A stretch of 11,211 nt of DNA, taken from contig DCMG01000175.1 of assembly GCA_002321335.1 (NCBI GenBank), forward strand, positions 3,485 through 14,695, written 5' to 3'. The notes under the pieces were generated by a model, which was given only the letters and a program-made list of their open reading frames with translations, did not search any database and had not been told where the DNA came from. The first letter of the stretch is position 1. Each line of letters begins with the position of its first letter. The stretch is from Bacteroidales bacterium UBA1628. GTDB lineage: Bacteria; Bacteroidota; Bacteroidia; Bacteroidales; UBA932. Made by a program: the position numbers and the translations under genes. Shown in pieces: positions 1-6,811 of this stretch.

Positions 1-732
1 TGTTATGGCTATAAGGAACTGGTGGAGCAACTTCAAAGCGAGTTCCCGGATGGTCAGCCTGTTGTGGGAGAAGAAGCGGAGAGGCGGTTTGTGGCTCTCT
101 TTGGAAGCCTTCTCAAATCCATCAACATACTCTCTACCTTTGACCAGTTTGAGGGAAAGAAAATAATAACTGACAGGCAGTTGCAGGACTATCAGAGCAA
201 TTATCTCGATCTTCAGGAGAAATGGCGTCACCGCAAATCTGGCGACAAGGAGAACATAAATGATGACCTTGTGTTTGAGACTGAGCTTATCAGACAGGTG
301 GAGATCAACATTGACTATATTCTTCTTCTTGTCCAGAAATATCACGACGGCAACTGCACGAACAAGGAGATACTTGTCAGCATCTCCAAAGCCATAGGTT
401 CTAGCATTCAGCTAAGGAGCAAGAAAGAACTTATAGAGAACTTCATCGGCTGCGTGAATGCCGACACGGATGTGGAAAAGAGCTGGAAAGACTTTGTCCA
501 GCGGCAGAGGGACGAAGACTTGAAGGAGATCATAGAGAGTGAGCACCTCAAACCACAGGAGACGGAGAAGTTCATAGAGAGCAGTTTCCGGGATGGACAG
601 GTAAGAACCACCGGAACGGACATTGACAAGATACTCCCTCCGATGTCAAGGTTCGGTGGCAGCAGGCAGGAAAAGAAGAAATCTGTCATCGAGAAGCTAC
701 GGGCATTCTTTGAAAGATACTTCGGATTGTGA
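1..732 (+). CDS. hsdR: Type I restriction enzyme R subunit (HsdR), C-terminal fragment
   Basis: The frame is open from base 1 to a TGA at 730-732 and gives 243 residues. A GTG at 22 is in frame, but the reading frame continues upstream of it, so this is the 3' end of a longer gene cut by the window. HsdR is the ATP-driven translocase and endonuclease subunit of type I restriction-modification complexes. The visible part is the helical C-terminal domain of the EcoR124-like R subunit. Its end is diagnostic: FRDGQVRTTGTDIDKILPP, then SRFGG, then a Lys-rich stretch and a closing IEKLRAFFERYFGL. The helicase and nuclease motifs lie outside the window. The domain probably contacts the HsdM/HsdS core (family knowledge). 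No other restriction gene follows, so HsdR seems to be the last gene of its operon. The assignment is recognised from the C-terminal pattern. Confidence 0.88.
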   Translation, partial: CYGYKELVEQLQSEFPDGQPVVGEEAERRFVALFGSLLKSINILSTFDQFEGKKIITDRQLQDYQSNYLDLQEKWRHRKSGDKENINDDLVFETELIRQVEINIDYILLLVQKYHDGNCTNKEILVSISKAIGSSIQLRSKKELIENFIGCVNADTDVEKSWKDFVQRQRDEDLKEIIESEHLKPQETEKFIESSFRDGQVRTTGTDIDKILPPMSRFGGSRQEKKKSVIEKLRAFFERYFGL

Positions 733-744
733 TTTTTCGCTTCA

Positions 745-752
745 TACCTTTG
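745..752 (+). promoter_or_regulatory. Candidate Bacteroidota -7 element (distal)
   Basis: TACCTTTG matches the Bacteroidota TAnnTTTG -7 element, on the strand of the GH109 gene and 122 bases before its start. No good -33 TTTG is seen at 19-21 bases upstream; TTCG at 721-724 is the nearest. It overlaps the left arm of the inverted repeat. It is weaker than the element at 828-835. Confidence 0.25.
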
Positions 753-782
753 CGGCAATTGCGTAAATAAGGCACTTGCCGC
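752..782. repeat. Inverted repeat after hsdR (possible weak terminator)
   Basis: GCGGCAA (752-758) and TTGCCGC (776-782) are perfect inverted arms separated by 17 bases, 20 bases after the hsdR stop. No T-run follows, so it is not a classical intrinsic terminator. It could end or protect the hsdR transcript, or act in the leader of the next gene. Confidence 0.35.
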
Positions 783-827
783 TGAGCCGTCGGAATATGA
801 TTGTTAGGCTTTTCCGCTGAATTATGA

Positions 828-835
828 TATCTTTG
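828..835 (+). promoter_or_regulatory. Candidate promoter of the GH109 gene
   Basis: TATCTTTG is an exact TAnnTTTG -7 element. TTAG at 804-807 sits 20 bases upstream and is one mismatch from the -33 TTTG. Transcription would begin at about 840-843, giving a leader of about 30 AT-rich bases before the ATG at 875. Confidence 0.5.
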
Positions 836-874
836 TACCTGAAATATGATTTAAATTTTAAATATAAATAAGCA

Positions 875-2263
875 ATGAATCTTAGGAATATGTTCGCAGC
901 TTTGCTGCTTGTAATTGCGATGTCGTGTTCAACTGTGAACAAGAGCGGCGTGATCAGGGTTGAGACACCGGCCCGTCCTGCCGGCCAGGAGAATGTCCTT
1001 GGCCTGACAGTCCCTGCGATGGACACCGTCAGGGTCGGCTTTGTCGGCATCGGAATGCGTGGCTCAAGCGCTGTGGAGCGTTACACCTACGTGCCTGGGG
1101 TCAAGATAACCGCCCTTTGTGACGTTGAGGCGGACCGTGTTGAGAAGGCTCAGAAGACACTGGAAGACAGAGGATTCCCTAAAGCCGCTGAATATTCCGG
1201 CAGCACCGAGGCCTACAAGGAGCTTTGCGACCGTGATGACATTGATCTGGTTTATATCTGTACTGATTGGAAGCACCACGTTCCGATCGCCCTCTATGCG
1301 ATGGAGCACGGCAAGAATGTCGCTGTCGAGGTTCCTGCCGCCGCTTCGCTTGAGGACATCTGGGCTCTTGTGAATATGTCCGAGAAGACCCGCAAGCACT
1401 GCATGATGCTTGAGAACTGCTGCTATGACTTCTTTGAAATGACGGCCTTGACGATGGCTCAGAAGGGTCTGTTCGGCGAGATTATCCACGGTGAAGGTTC
1501 TTATCATCATAATCTGGATCCGTTCTGGAATGCTTACTGGAACAACTGGAGACTTGATTTCAACAAGGCCACCAAGGGAGATGTCTATTCCACCCACGGA
1601 CTCGGTCCTGTCTGCCAGGTCATGAACATTCATCGTGGAGACCGTTTCAAGACTCTTGTGGCCATGGAGACCAAGACAGTCAACGGTCCTAAGCACGTCG
1701 AGGCCAAGACCGGGGAGAAATGTGATGATTTCCAGAACGGAGACCTCACGACGACGATGATCTCCACGGAGAAAGGCAAGACCATCCTTGTGGAGCACGA
1801 TGTGATGACCCCGCGTCCTTACAGCCGTATGTACCAGATTGTCGGCAGCGACGGCTATGTGGGCAAGTACCCTGTGCAGCAGGTATGTCTGCGTGACAAT
1901 GTGGCCAAGGGCACTTCCACTGATTTCCAGAACCTTGGCCGTGAGGTGGTATATTCAGGAGACAAACTGAACAAACTGCTTGAGGAGAACCGTAACCCTA
2001 TCCTTACCCCTGAACTTGAGGCTCTTGCGAAGAAGGTCGGTGGCCACGGCGGAATGGACTTCATCATGGACTACCGTCTGGTCTACTGTCTCAGGAATGG
2101 CCTTCCTCTCGACATGGATGTCTATGACATGGCCGAGTGGTGCTGCCTCACCGAACTCGGAAGGATCTCAATGGAGAACGGAAACGCCCCTGTCGAAGTT
2201 CCAGACTTCACCCGTGGCGCCTGGGATCAGATCAAAGGCTTCACCTACGCCTTCGCTGAGTAA
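875..2263 (+). CDS. GH109 alpha-N-acetylgalactosaminidase-like lipoprotein (Gfo/Idh/MocA fold)
   Basis: This 462-residue protein has a Gfo/Idh/MocA oxidoreductase fold but belongs to glycoside hydrolase family 109. That family removes terminal alpha-linked GalNAc, for example from blood group A or mucin-type glycans, by a mechanism using tightly bound NAD+ (family knowledge). Residues 1-18 form a lipoprotein signal ending in AMSC, so Cys18 would be lipidated; CSTVNK lacks acidic residues at +2/+3. The dinucleotide-binding motif VGFVGIGMRG is at 54-63. GH109-like blocks are EVPAA (152-156), MLENCCYDFFE (178-188), YWNNWRL (221-227) and GDVYSTHGLGP (235-245). Tyr238 and His241 form the Tyr-x-x-His pair I associate with the GH109 active site. 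Length fits the family (about 440-470). The ATG lies just before the signal peptide. A promoter is proposed at 828-835. A simple sugar dehydrogenase is less likely because the GH109-specific blocks are present throughout. Substrate is inferred from family only. Confidence 0.88.
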   Translation: MNLRNMFAALLLVIAMSCSTVNKSGVIRVETPARPAGQENVLGLTVPAMDTVRVGFVGIGMRGSSAVERYTYVPGVKITALCDVEADRVEKAQKTLEDRGFPKAAEYSGSTEAYKELCDRDDIDLVYICTDWKHHVPIALYAMEHGKNVAVEVPAAASLEDIWALVNMSEKTRKHCMMLENCCYDFFEMTALTMAQKGLFGEIIHGEGSYHHNLDPFWNAYWNNWRLDFNKATKGDVYSTHGLGPVCQVMNIHRGDRFKTLVAMETKTVNGPKHVEAKTGEKCDDFQNGDLTTTMISTEKGKTILVEHDVMTPRPYSRMYQIVGSDGYVGKYPVQQVCLRDNVAKGTSTDFQNLGREVVYSGDKLNKLLEENRNPILTPELEALAKKVGGHGGMDFIMDYRLVYCLRNGLPLDMDVYDMAEWCCLTELGRISMENGNAPVEVPDFTRGAWDQIKGFTYAFAE

Positions 2264-2303
2264 GAAGTCGCGCGGTTTCCTGCCAACGGAGTGTTTTCTG
2301 TAA

Positions 2304-3089
2304 CTACTTTGCAGTGACGATGTAGAAGCAGGAGGTAGAGAGAAAGTTGCGTAGAAACGGGATGTGGTCGAGGCCAAGGCGCAGACGGGTCGGACGGAGA
2401 TGGAACTTGGCCTTGTAATGCGGGCTGATCAGCCATAGCTTACGCTCAACAATCTGAAAACCGTTTTCTTCACATAGACGCTCGAACTTTTCGGGAGTCA
2501 TCTTGGATCGCTTGATGCTCAAAAGTTCATCGATCTTGGCCGGCTCTTCCTTGAATATTCTCAGATAGCCTCGGTAAAGGCTGGCCGGAAGGAGGTGCAT
2601 GAACGGGACTTTGGAGCAGACTCCACTCCGGCAAATCTGCTGGTGGCCTCCAAATGGCATCTGCCAGGCCGGAAAGCCGAAGAACGCGATTCCGTCAGGT
2701 TTCAGGAATTTCTTGATGCCGGAGAAGAAGGCCGGTTTGTCCTCCGGCTCGATGTGCTCGATCACATCGTGGATCAGCACGATGTCGAAACGGTCATCCC
2801 GCGCGGGCATATTCAGAAAGTTTCCGCTGATGAACTCACCGGGCATATTCCTCGCCGCGAAATATTCCTTGGCGTGCTCTATCTTGTTGACAGCCAAATC
2901 TATGCCTGTCACCGAGCATCCCGCTTCGGCGAACGGCAGCAGGTTTCCGCCCTCGCCGCAGCCTATCTCCAGAACCCGTGTTCCGGCCCCGATGCTCTTG
3001 AATTTACGAAGATAATCAATGTAAAACTCCCGGGAAGTCTGCGCCAACTCCCTGAAATACCGTTCTCTGTCTGTGTGTCGTTCCTGCAT
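2304..3089 (-). CDS. Class I SAM-dependent methyltransferase
   Basis: The ATG at 3087-3089 gives a soluble protein of 261 residues. Motif I VLEIGCGEGG (residues 39-48) is the SAM-binding loop, and the Asp of GIDLA (about residue 64) would bind the SAM ribose. RFDIVLIHDVIEHI (100-113) covers the post-II/III region, followed by LKPDGIAFFGFP, the usual beta5 strand. The C-terminal third (HQQICRSGVCSKVPF and the SIKRSKMTPEKFERLCEENGF helix region) resembles methyltransferases acting on small molecules or sugars, but the substrate cannot be told. The frame extends upstream to a TTG at 3140. That TTG lies inside a perfect -7 promoter element (3138-3145), so it is unlikely to be the start. The gene converges on GH109 with a 40-base gap and no evident terminator. 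The helicase lies upstream on the same strand, with its own intervening structure. Confidence 0.85.
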   Translation of the reverse strand: MQERHTDRERYFRELAQTSREFYIDYLRKFKSIGAGTRVLEIGCGEGGNLLPFAEAGCSVTGIDLAVNKIEHAKEYFAARNMPGEFISGNFLNMPARDDRFDIVLIHDVIEHIEPEDKPAFFSGIKKFLKPDGIAFFGFPAWQMPFGGHQQICRSGVCSKVPFMHLLPASLYRGYLRIFKEEPAKIDELLSIKRSKMTPEKFERLCEENGFQIVERKLWLISPHYKAKFHLRPTRLRLGLDHIPFLRNFLSTSCFYIVTAK

Positions 3090-3137
3090 TGTGCGTTTTA
3101 TATTCTTTGCCAAATCTCCGGCAACTATTTTTGTTTG

Positions 3138-3145
3138 CAAAATTA
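3138..3145 (-). promoter_or_regulatory. Candidate promoter of the methyltransferase gene
   Basis: On the minus strand this reads TAATTTTG, an exact TAnnTTTG -7 element. It lies 48 bases upstream of the ATG at 3089, so the leader would be about 40-45 bases. No convincing -33 TTTG is present 19-21 bases further upstream. Its position decides the methyltransferase start, because the alternative TTG overlaps it. Confidence 0.45.
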
Positions 3146-3200
3146 GTGAAAAAGAGAAAATTAATCTATGACTTTACGTGGCGCTTAATGAATTGACGGT

Positions 3201-3253
3201 TAAAGGGATAAGCATTCTAGTGGTACGGATTATTGTACCAGCAAAACCCTTTA
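3201..3253. repeat. Nested inverted repeat after the helicase gene
   Basis: Outer arms are TAAAGGG (3201-3207) and CCCTTTA (3247-3253). Inside them are TGGTAC (3221-3226) and GTACCA (3235-3240) around an 8-base loop. The structure starts 10 bases past the helicase stop on the minus strand, so it may terminate or stabilise the helicase mRNA. No T-run follows on either strand. The rest of 3090-3262 holds only the methyltransferase promoter and leader. Confidence 0.45.
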
Positions 3254-3262
3254 TGCGTTGAT

Positions 3263-5668
3263 TTACAAAGTGTTGGCCGCCACGAACTTCCGGACAATCT
3301 CCAGGATTTCGTCACCGTATTTGTCACACTTGGACTTGCCTAAGCCTTTGACAGCCAGCAGTTCCTCTTTTGTGGTGGGGGCGATGTCGGCGATGGCCAG
3401 AAGGGTCTTCTGGTGGAGGATTATGTAGGCTGGGACGTTCTCACTTTGGTACTTTTCCCGTCGCCAGTCTATCAATGCTTGAACCAGTTCAGGGTGCTGG
3501 CTACCAGTATAGGTGGATTGGTCTCCGTCCGGTCCCTGAGCCTGTCGAATGGTGGACGGTGAGCTTGTCGAACCGTCCGCAATGGGTCCCTGAGTTTGTC
3601 GAAGTGCCAGTGGTTCGACAGGCTCACCAACCGACTGCCCTTCCGGTCGCTGAGCTGGCGGTGCACTGAGCTTGTCGAAGTGCCGAAGCGACTTCTCTGA
3701 ATCTGAAACCTTCTCCGGAGTGGAAATCAACGATCTGACCAGCGCCTTTAGCGACCTTTCTTCCGACAACTCGTTGTCCGTCTTTAATTTATGGTATGCC
3801 TTGGTGCTGAAGCCATCAGACAGAACAGCCTCGTAAAGTGTAAGCCGGAACCTCAGTTCGGAGAGAAACTCCTCGGAGGCTGACTTAAAAGCCTTCTTGA
3901 CCTCCTTGTCGTCAATCTCGATGAGCGTCAACGGAGCGGCGAACGAAGCCAAAGGCCGAAGCTCTTTGTGGAAATATTCACAAGCCTTTGTGACGCGCTC
4001 CCGCAAGAGAGGAAAGTCCTCCGCCACGCCGCCGTGGACTGTCGAGGCGATGTAACGGATCTGCTTTTGGAATTTCATGGCCGTGTCGCTGAGGGGACGT
4101 ATTCCTACCAATGTTTTCGGGACACTTTCCTTGCTGTTGCCTGACTCTTCGGCGAGTAGGCCGGCTAAGGCTGTATTCCCGGCTCCGACCGTGTTGAACC
4201 TGTCCGCCTGGTCAGGATAGAGGTTTGAAAGGTTGACCTGATATATTCGGTTGACCCTGTTGTAAAGATAGCGAAGGCGCTGAAGGTCAAAGGCGTCACA
4301 AAGGGTCGAGGTGAAATATTCATTGGACATCGCCGACAGTTTGAGCCGCACCTCGTCCGCCGGCTCGCGGCTGCTTTCGAACGCCGAGACTTCCTCGCTT
4401 GTGAACGTGCATCGTCTGGTGATCGGGGTAGTCAGGACGATTCCTCCGAGGGTGCGGCAGCGGGAAAGGGCGACATAGACCTGGCCGAAAGAGAACGCAG
4501 CGCCGGCGTCGATGATGACGTGGTCGAATGTCAGACCCTGACTCTTGTGGATCGTCACCGCCCATGCCGGCCGCAGAGGCACCTGCTCGAAAGTCCCGTC
4601 CACAATTCCCTCAATCTCACCGGTTTCCTCGTTCAGCCCGTAACGGATGTTCTCCCATTTCTCTGTCGTGACAACGATGCTCTCGCCAGTCTCGTCCTTC
4701 ACGATCAGCTGTGGCTTCACCTTCTCGACAGTCGCAATCTTTCCGTTGTAGTAGCGAGCCTCCCCGGAAGTGTCGTTGCGCACGAACATCACCTGAGCGC
4801 CCTCCCTCAGACGAAGCCGAGTCTCCGCCGGGTAGGCGTTTTCCGGGAATATTCCTTCGACCTGAGCCTCGAAAGTGGCTTCTTCCGTGTCCAATGCGTT
4901 CATCTTCGCCTCGTTGACCGAGTCGGCCTGCGAGTTGTGGGTCGTCAGGCGGATCCAACGTTCGTTTTCTGGCGGCACGAATCCAGGGTTCAGCCTCTTG
5001 TTCAGCTCGTTGAGAGCCGCATCACTCGGCATCCCCGACCGCACCTCATTCAGAATGTCAAGGAATATTCTGTCGCTTTGCCGGTGCACCTTCTCCAGCT
5101 GGATCGTCACGTACGGAAGCCGCTGCAACACCTTGGAATTGAAAAAGAAAGGCGTTGAATATACCTGCTCCATGTACGGCCTTTCCGACTCCTTGACAAC
5201 CGGAGGGAGCTGCTGTATGTCCCCGATCATCAGAACCTGCACCCCTCCGAACGGCCTGTCGTTGCGGCGGTAACGCTTCAAGATGTCATCTATCGCGTCC
5301 AGAATGTCCGCCCTCACCATCGAGATCTCATCGATGATCAGCAGGTCGAGAGTCCTCAGCATCTTCACCCTTTCCTTGCGCAGGGAACGCATCCGCTCCG
5401 GCATCTGGTACTCGGTGACAAGTTCTTTTACATCAGGAAGATACGGACAAAGTGGCAGTTGGAAGAACGAATGGATGGTCACTCCGCCGGCGTTGATGGC
5501 CGCCACTCCGGTAGGAGCCACGACCGCGAACCGCTTGGAAGTCTGTCTTACGATTTCTTTAAGGAATGTTGTTTTTCCCGTGCCGGCCTTGCCGGTCAGG
5601 AACACGGAGACTCCGGTCTCTTCCACATATCTCTCCGCCAAAGTGAATCTCTCGTCCTTTTCAATCAT
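3263..5668 (-). CDS. PIF1/RecD-like superfamily 1 DNA helicase with C-terminal HRDC domain
   Basis: The ATG at 5666-5668 gives 801 residues; an in-frame TTG 36 bases earlier is less likely. The N-terminal half is a PIF1-family 5'-3' helicase: Walker A GKAGTGKT (26-33), APTGVAA (51-57), Walker B LLIIDEISM (109-117), GDIQQLPPV (149-157), HRQS (195-198), TIHKSQG (372-378) and the arginine-finger motif QVYVALSR (396-403). A helical region of unknown function follows. The end (about 726-796) is an HRDC domain, a nucleic-acid-binding module, ending in an AVKGLGKSKCDKYG helix-hairpin-helix-like stretch. Such proteins are expected in replication-fork or recombination work (family knowledge; no specific role shown). 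Residues about 660-713, just before HRDC, are a low-complexity linker made almost wholly of palindromic DNA elements, with peptides HFDKLS, GEPVEP, RQTQGP, STSSPS and RQAQGP. The core motifs look intact. A promoter lies at 5770-5800. Confidence 0.9.
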   Translation of the reverse strand: MIEKDERFTLAERYVEETGVSVFLTGKAGTGKTTFLKEIVRQTSKRFAVVAPTGVAAINAGGVTIHSFFQLPLCPYLPDVKELVTEYQMPERMRSLRKERVKMLRTLDLLIIDEISMVRADILDAIDDILKRYRRNDRPFGGVQVLMIGDIQQLPPVVKESERPYMEQVYSTPFFFNSKVLQRLPYVTIQLEKVHRQSDRIFLDILNEVRSGMPSDAALNELNKRLNPGFVPPENERWIRLTTHNSQADSVNEAKMNALDTEEATFEAQVEGIFPENAYPAETRLRLREGAQVMFVRNDTSGEARYYNGKIATVEKVKPQLIVKDETGESIVVTTEKWENIRYGLNEETGEIEGIVDGTFEQVPLRPAWAVTIHKSQGLTFDHVIIDAGAAFSFGQVYVALSRCRTLGGIVLTTPITRRCTFTSEEVSAFESSREPADEVRLKLSAMSNEYFTSTLCDAFDLQRLRYLYNRVNRIYQVNLSNLYPDQADRFNTVGAGNTALAGLLAEESGNSKESVPKTLVGIRPLSDTAMKFQKQIRYIASTVHGGVAEDFPLLRERVTKACEYFHKELRPLASFAAPLTLIEIDDKEVKKAFKSASEEFLSELRFRLTLYEAVLSDGFSTKAYHKLKTDNELSEERSLKALVRSLISTPEKVSDSEKSLRHFDKLSAPPAQRPEGQSVGEPVEPLALRQTQGPIADGSTSSPSTIRQAQGPDGDQSTYTGSQHPELVQALIDWRREKYQSENVPAYIILHQKTLLAIADIAPTTKEELLAVKGLGKSKCDKYGDEILEIVRKFVAANTL
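3531..3692. repeat. Cluster of palindromic elements inside the helicase coding sequence
   Basis: At least six copies or remnants of a hairpin element with loop GAGCTTGTCGA lie here. 3531-3552 has loop GAGCCTGTCGA and a decayed right arm. 3554-3578 is perfect: GGACGGT, loop, ACCGTCC. 3585-3608 has loop GAGTTTGTCGA and mismatched arms. 3611-3629 is an inverted copy, TGGT, TCGACAGGCTC, ACCA. 3645-3692 is a nested pair: outer arms GTCGCT (3646-3651) and AGCGAC (3687-3692) enclose inner arms GCACT (3663-3667) and AGTGC (3679-3683) around the same loop. The whole cluster stays open in the helicase frame and encodes the linker before the HRDC domain. Confidence 0.85.
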
Positions 5669-5769
5669 AGAGCCTTTTTGTTTTGTCAATGGTTGTCCGG
5701 CCAACTTTTATTCCTCAATGGCCATACGGACATAAAACTGGCCGAAAGTCGGCTTGGCTTTCGTTCCGC

Positions 5770-5800
5770 TAAAGTTAGCATTAAAAGTCCTTCCGGCAAA
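5770..5800 (-). promoter_or_regulatory. Promoter of the helicase gene
   Basis: On the minus strand TTTG (5797-5800) is followed after exactly 19 bases by TAACTTTA (5770-5777). This matches the Bacteroidota -33 TTTG / -7 TAnnTTTG arrangement with only the last -7 base off. Transcription would start near 5763, giving a leader of about 95 bases before the ATG at 5668. Confidence 0.6.
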
Positions 5801-5978
5801 ATCGGATTTGACTGGCAAATTTTCAGATGTGAAATCTCTGTGGCGGCTAATGTGTTGTCTATTAGTGAATTGAGTAGGTGCTCTACTCGCATTTTGGAGA
5901 GAGGGTGCCTCTTTTATTTTTCTGATTAATAACCTTTTAGGTGCCACGCTGAAAAATCCGTTTCTCAAGAAAAATTAT
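5801..5978. other. Gap between helicase and queH with a row of small hairpins
   Basis: The divergent gap (5669-5993, 325 bases) holds the helicase leader and promoter, then hairpins. TTTCA (5821-5825) pairs with TGAAA (5830-5834). GAGTAG (5872-5877) pairs with CTACTC (5883-5888). AGAGG, loop GTG, CCTCT (about 5900-5913) is followed on the plus strand by TTTATTTTT, which looks like an intrinsic terminator. Read on the plus strand this could be the 3' end of a small RNA of about 100-150 bases, but no promoter is evident. Short minus-strand ORFs here lie upstream of the helicase promoter. No preQ1-type riboswitch is recognisable. Confidence 0.3.
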
Positions 5979-5986
5979 TAAGTTTG
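5979..5986 (+). promoter_or_regulatory. Candidate -7 element immediately before queH
   Basis: TAAGTTTG is an exact TAnnTTTG match ending 7 bases before the queH ATG at 5994. If used, transcription would start at or next to the ATG and the mRNA would be leaderless or nearly so. No -33 TTTG is found at the right distance, so a chance match is possible. Confidence 0.3.
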
Positions 5987-5993
5987 TAATAAA

Positions 5994-6734
5994 ATGCCGA
6001 ACGGGAATATTCATAAAAGGGGATTCTCTCCAGAGCCGCCGGTGGGCTGCGACCTTTCGAAGAATCGCATCTTGCTGCATTGCTGCTGCGCCCCATGCTC
6101 AACCGCCATCATCGAATGGATGACCATCTCCGGTCTACGTCCCGGAATATTCTTCAGCAACTCCAACATCGTCCCTTTCCGTGAATATTCCATCCGCCGC
6201 GACGAATTAGTCCGCTATGCCGCTGCGCACGGTTTGGAAACCATTGATGATGAATATAATCACGCCGCTTGGCTGTCATTTGTCCGTCGGCTGGAGTCTC
6301 CTCTGGCCGGTGAGCGGACGGCACCGGTCGTTGTGCCTGTCTCTCCGGTCGCTGAGCTTGCCGAAGCGCCCGGACAAAGAGAAGAAGAGTTGCCTCCGGC
6401 CACTGAGCCTGCCATCCGCATCGCCGACATGCCGGAGCGCGGCCCGCGTTGTCTGGAGTGCTTCAAGTTCCGTCTCCTTCGCGCCGCCAGATACGCCGCT
6501 ACCCACGGCTATACCATCCTGACCACTACCCTGGCATCTTCCCGTTGGAAAGATCTGGGGCAGGTCGATGCTGCCGGCCGTTGGGCCTGCGAAAGAGTCA
6601 ATACATCCCGCGTTCTTTGGTGGAACCAGAACTGGCGTCGAGGTGGCCTTCAGGAACGCCGAAACGCCCTGATAAAGGAATGGGATATGTATAACCAGAC
6701 ATTCTGCGGATGTGAATTTTCCGAGCGGCATTGA
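5994..6734 (+). CDS. queH: Epoxyqueuosine reductase QueH
   Basis: The 246-residue cytosolic protein matches QueH (former DUF208), which reduces epoxyqueuosine to queuosine at the wobble base of tRNAs with GUN anticodons. Metal-binding cysteines are in place: LLHCCCAPCS (Cys30-32 and Cys35), RCLECFKFR (Cys153, Cys156) and the C-terminal YNQTFCGCEFS (Cys238, Cys240). The FFSNSNIVPFREYSIRRDE and TTTLASSRWKD blocks also fit. Typical QueH proteins are about 180-220 residues. The extra length lies at about residues 103-142, which is rich in Pro, Ala and Glu and is encoded by palindromic elements. The start is the first ATG; the protein has about 27 residues before the Cys block, slightly longer than usual. 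It diverges from the helicase, and GH2 follows 77 bases later on the same strand. No other queuosine gene is present. Confidence 0.93.
   Translation: MPNGNIHKRGFSPEPPVGCDLSKNRILLHCCCAPCSTAIIEWMTISGLRPGIFFSNSNIVPFREYSIRRDELVRYAAAHGLETIDDEYNHAAWLSFVRRLESPLAGERTAPVVVPVSPVAELAEAPGQREEELPPATEPAIRIADMPERGPRCLECFKFRLLRAARYAATHGYTILTTTLASSRWKDLGQVDAAGRWACERVNTSRVLWWNQNWRRGGLQERRNALIKEWDMYNQTFCGCEFSERH
6307..6413. repeat. Palindromic elements inside queH
   Basis: Three related pieces lie in tandem. 6307-6327 has perfect arms CCGGTG and CACCGG around a degenerate 9-base loop. 6345-6373 is intact: CCGGTCGCT, loop GAGCTTGCCGA, AGCGCCCGG, with one mismatch in nine pairs. 6398-6413 is a left half only (GGCCACTGAGCCTGCC). 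The middle copy is read in the queH frame as VAELAEAP. They encode the extra loop between the CCCAPC and CLEC cysteine groups. Confidence 0.75.
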
Positions 6735-6811
6735 CCAGGAGGCTTATGTGGATAGGCGAAACGAAATGGCCTGGATTGAAACAGAAATGAATATGTTATA
6801 TTTAAAATAAT

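Noticed and set aside
875..2263. Plain NAD(P)-dependent sugar dehydrogenase
   Set aside because: The fold is the same, but the lipoprotein signal and the GH109-type blocks (MLENCCYDFFE, YSTHGLGP) favour GH109.
3531..3692. CRISPR-like array
   Set aside because: Repeats are irregularly spaced, in both orientations, nested and diverged, and the frame stays open as part of the helicase. No spacers of constant length exist.
4520..5158. Plus-strand frame of 212 codons opposite the helicase
   Set aside because: It overlaps conserved helicase motif regions, and its composition is that of an antisense shadow.
5686..5968. Small minus-strand genes just upstream of the helicase (frames at 5686-5892 and 5708-5968)
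   Set aside because: They lie across or upstream of the well-spaced helicase promoter at 5770-5800, overlap each other in different frames, and the longer one has only a TTG start. No domain is recognisable.
5925..5993. preQ1 riboswitch before queH
   Set aside because: The expected compact pseudoknot pattern (C-rich loop with an A-rich tail and preQ1 aptamer core) is not seen.
6735..6811. Strong promoter for GH2
   Set aside because: TATATTTA at 6797-6804 is too close to the ATG and lacks a proper -33 element. Co-transcription with queH cannot be excluded.
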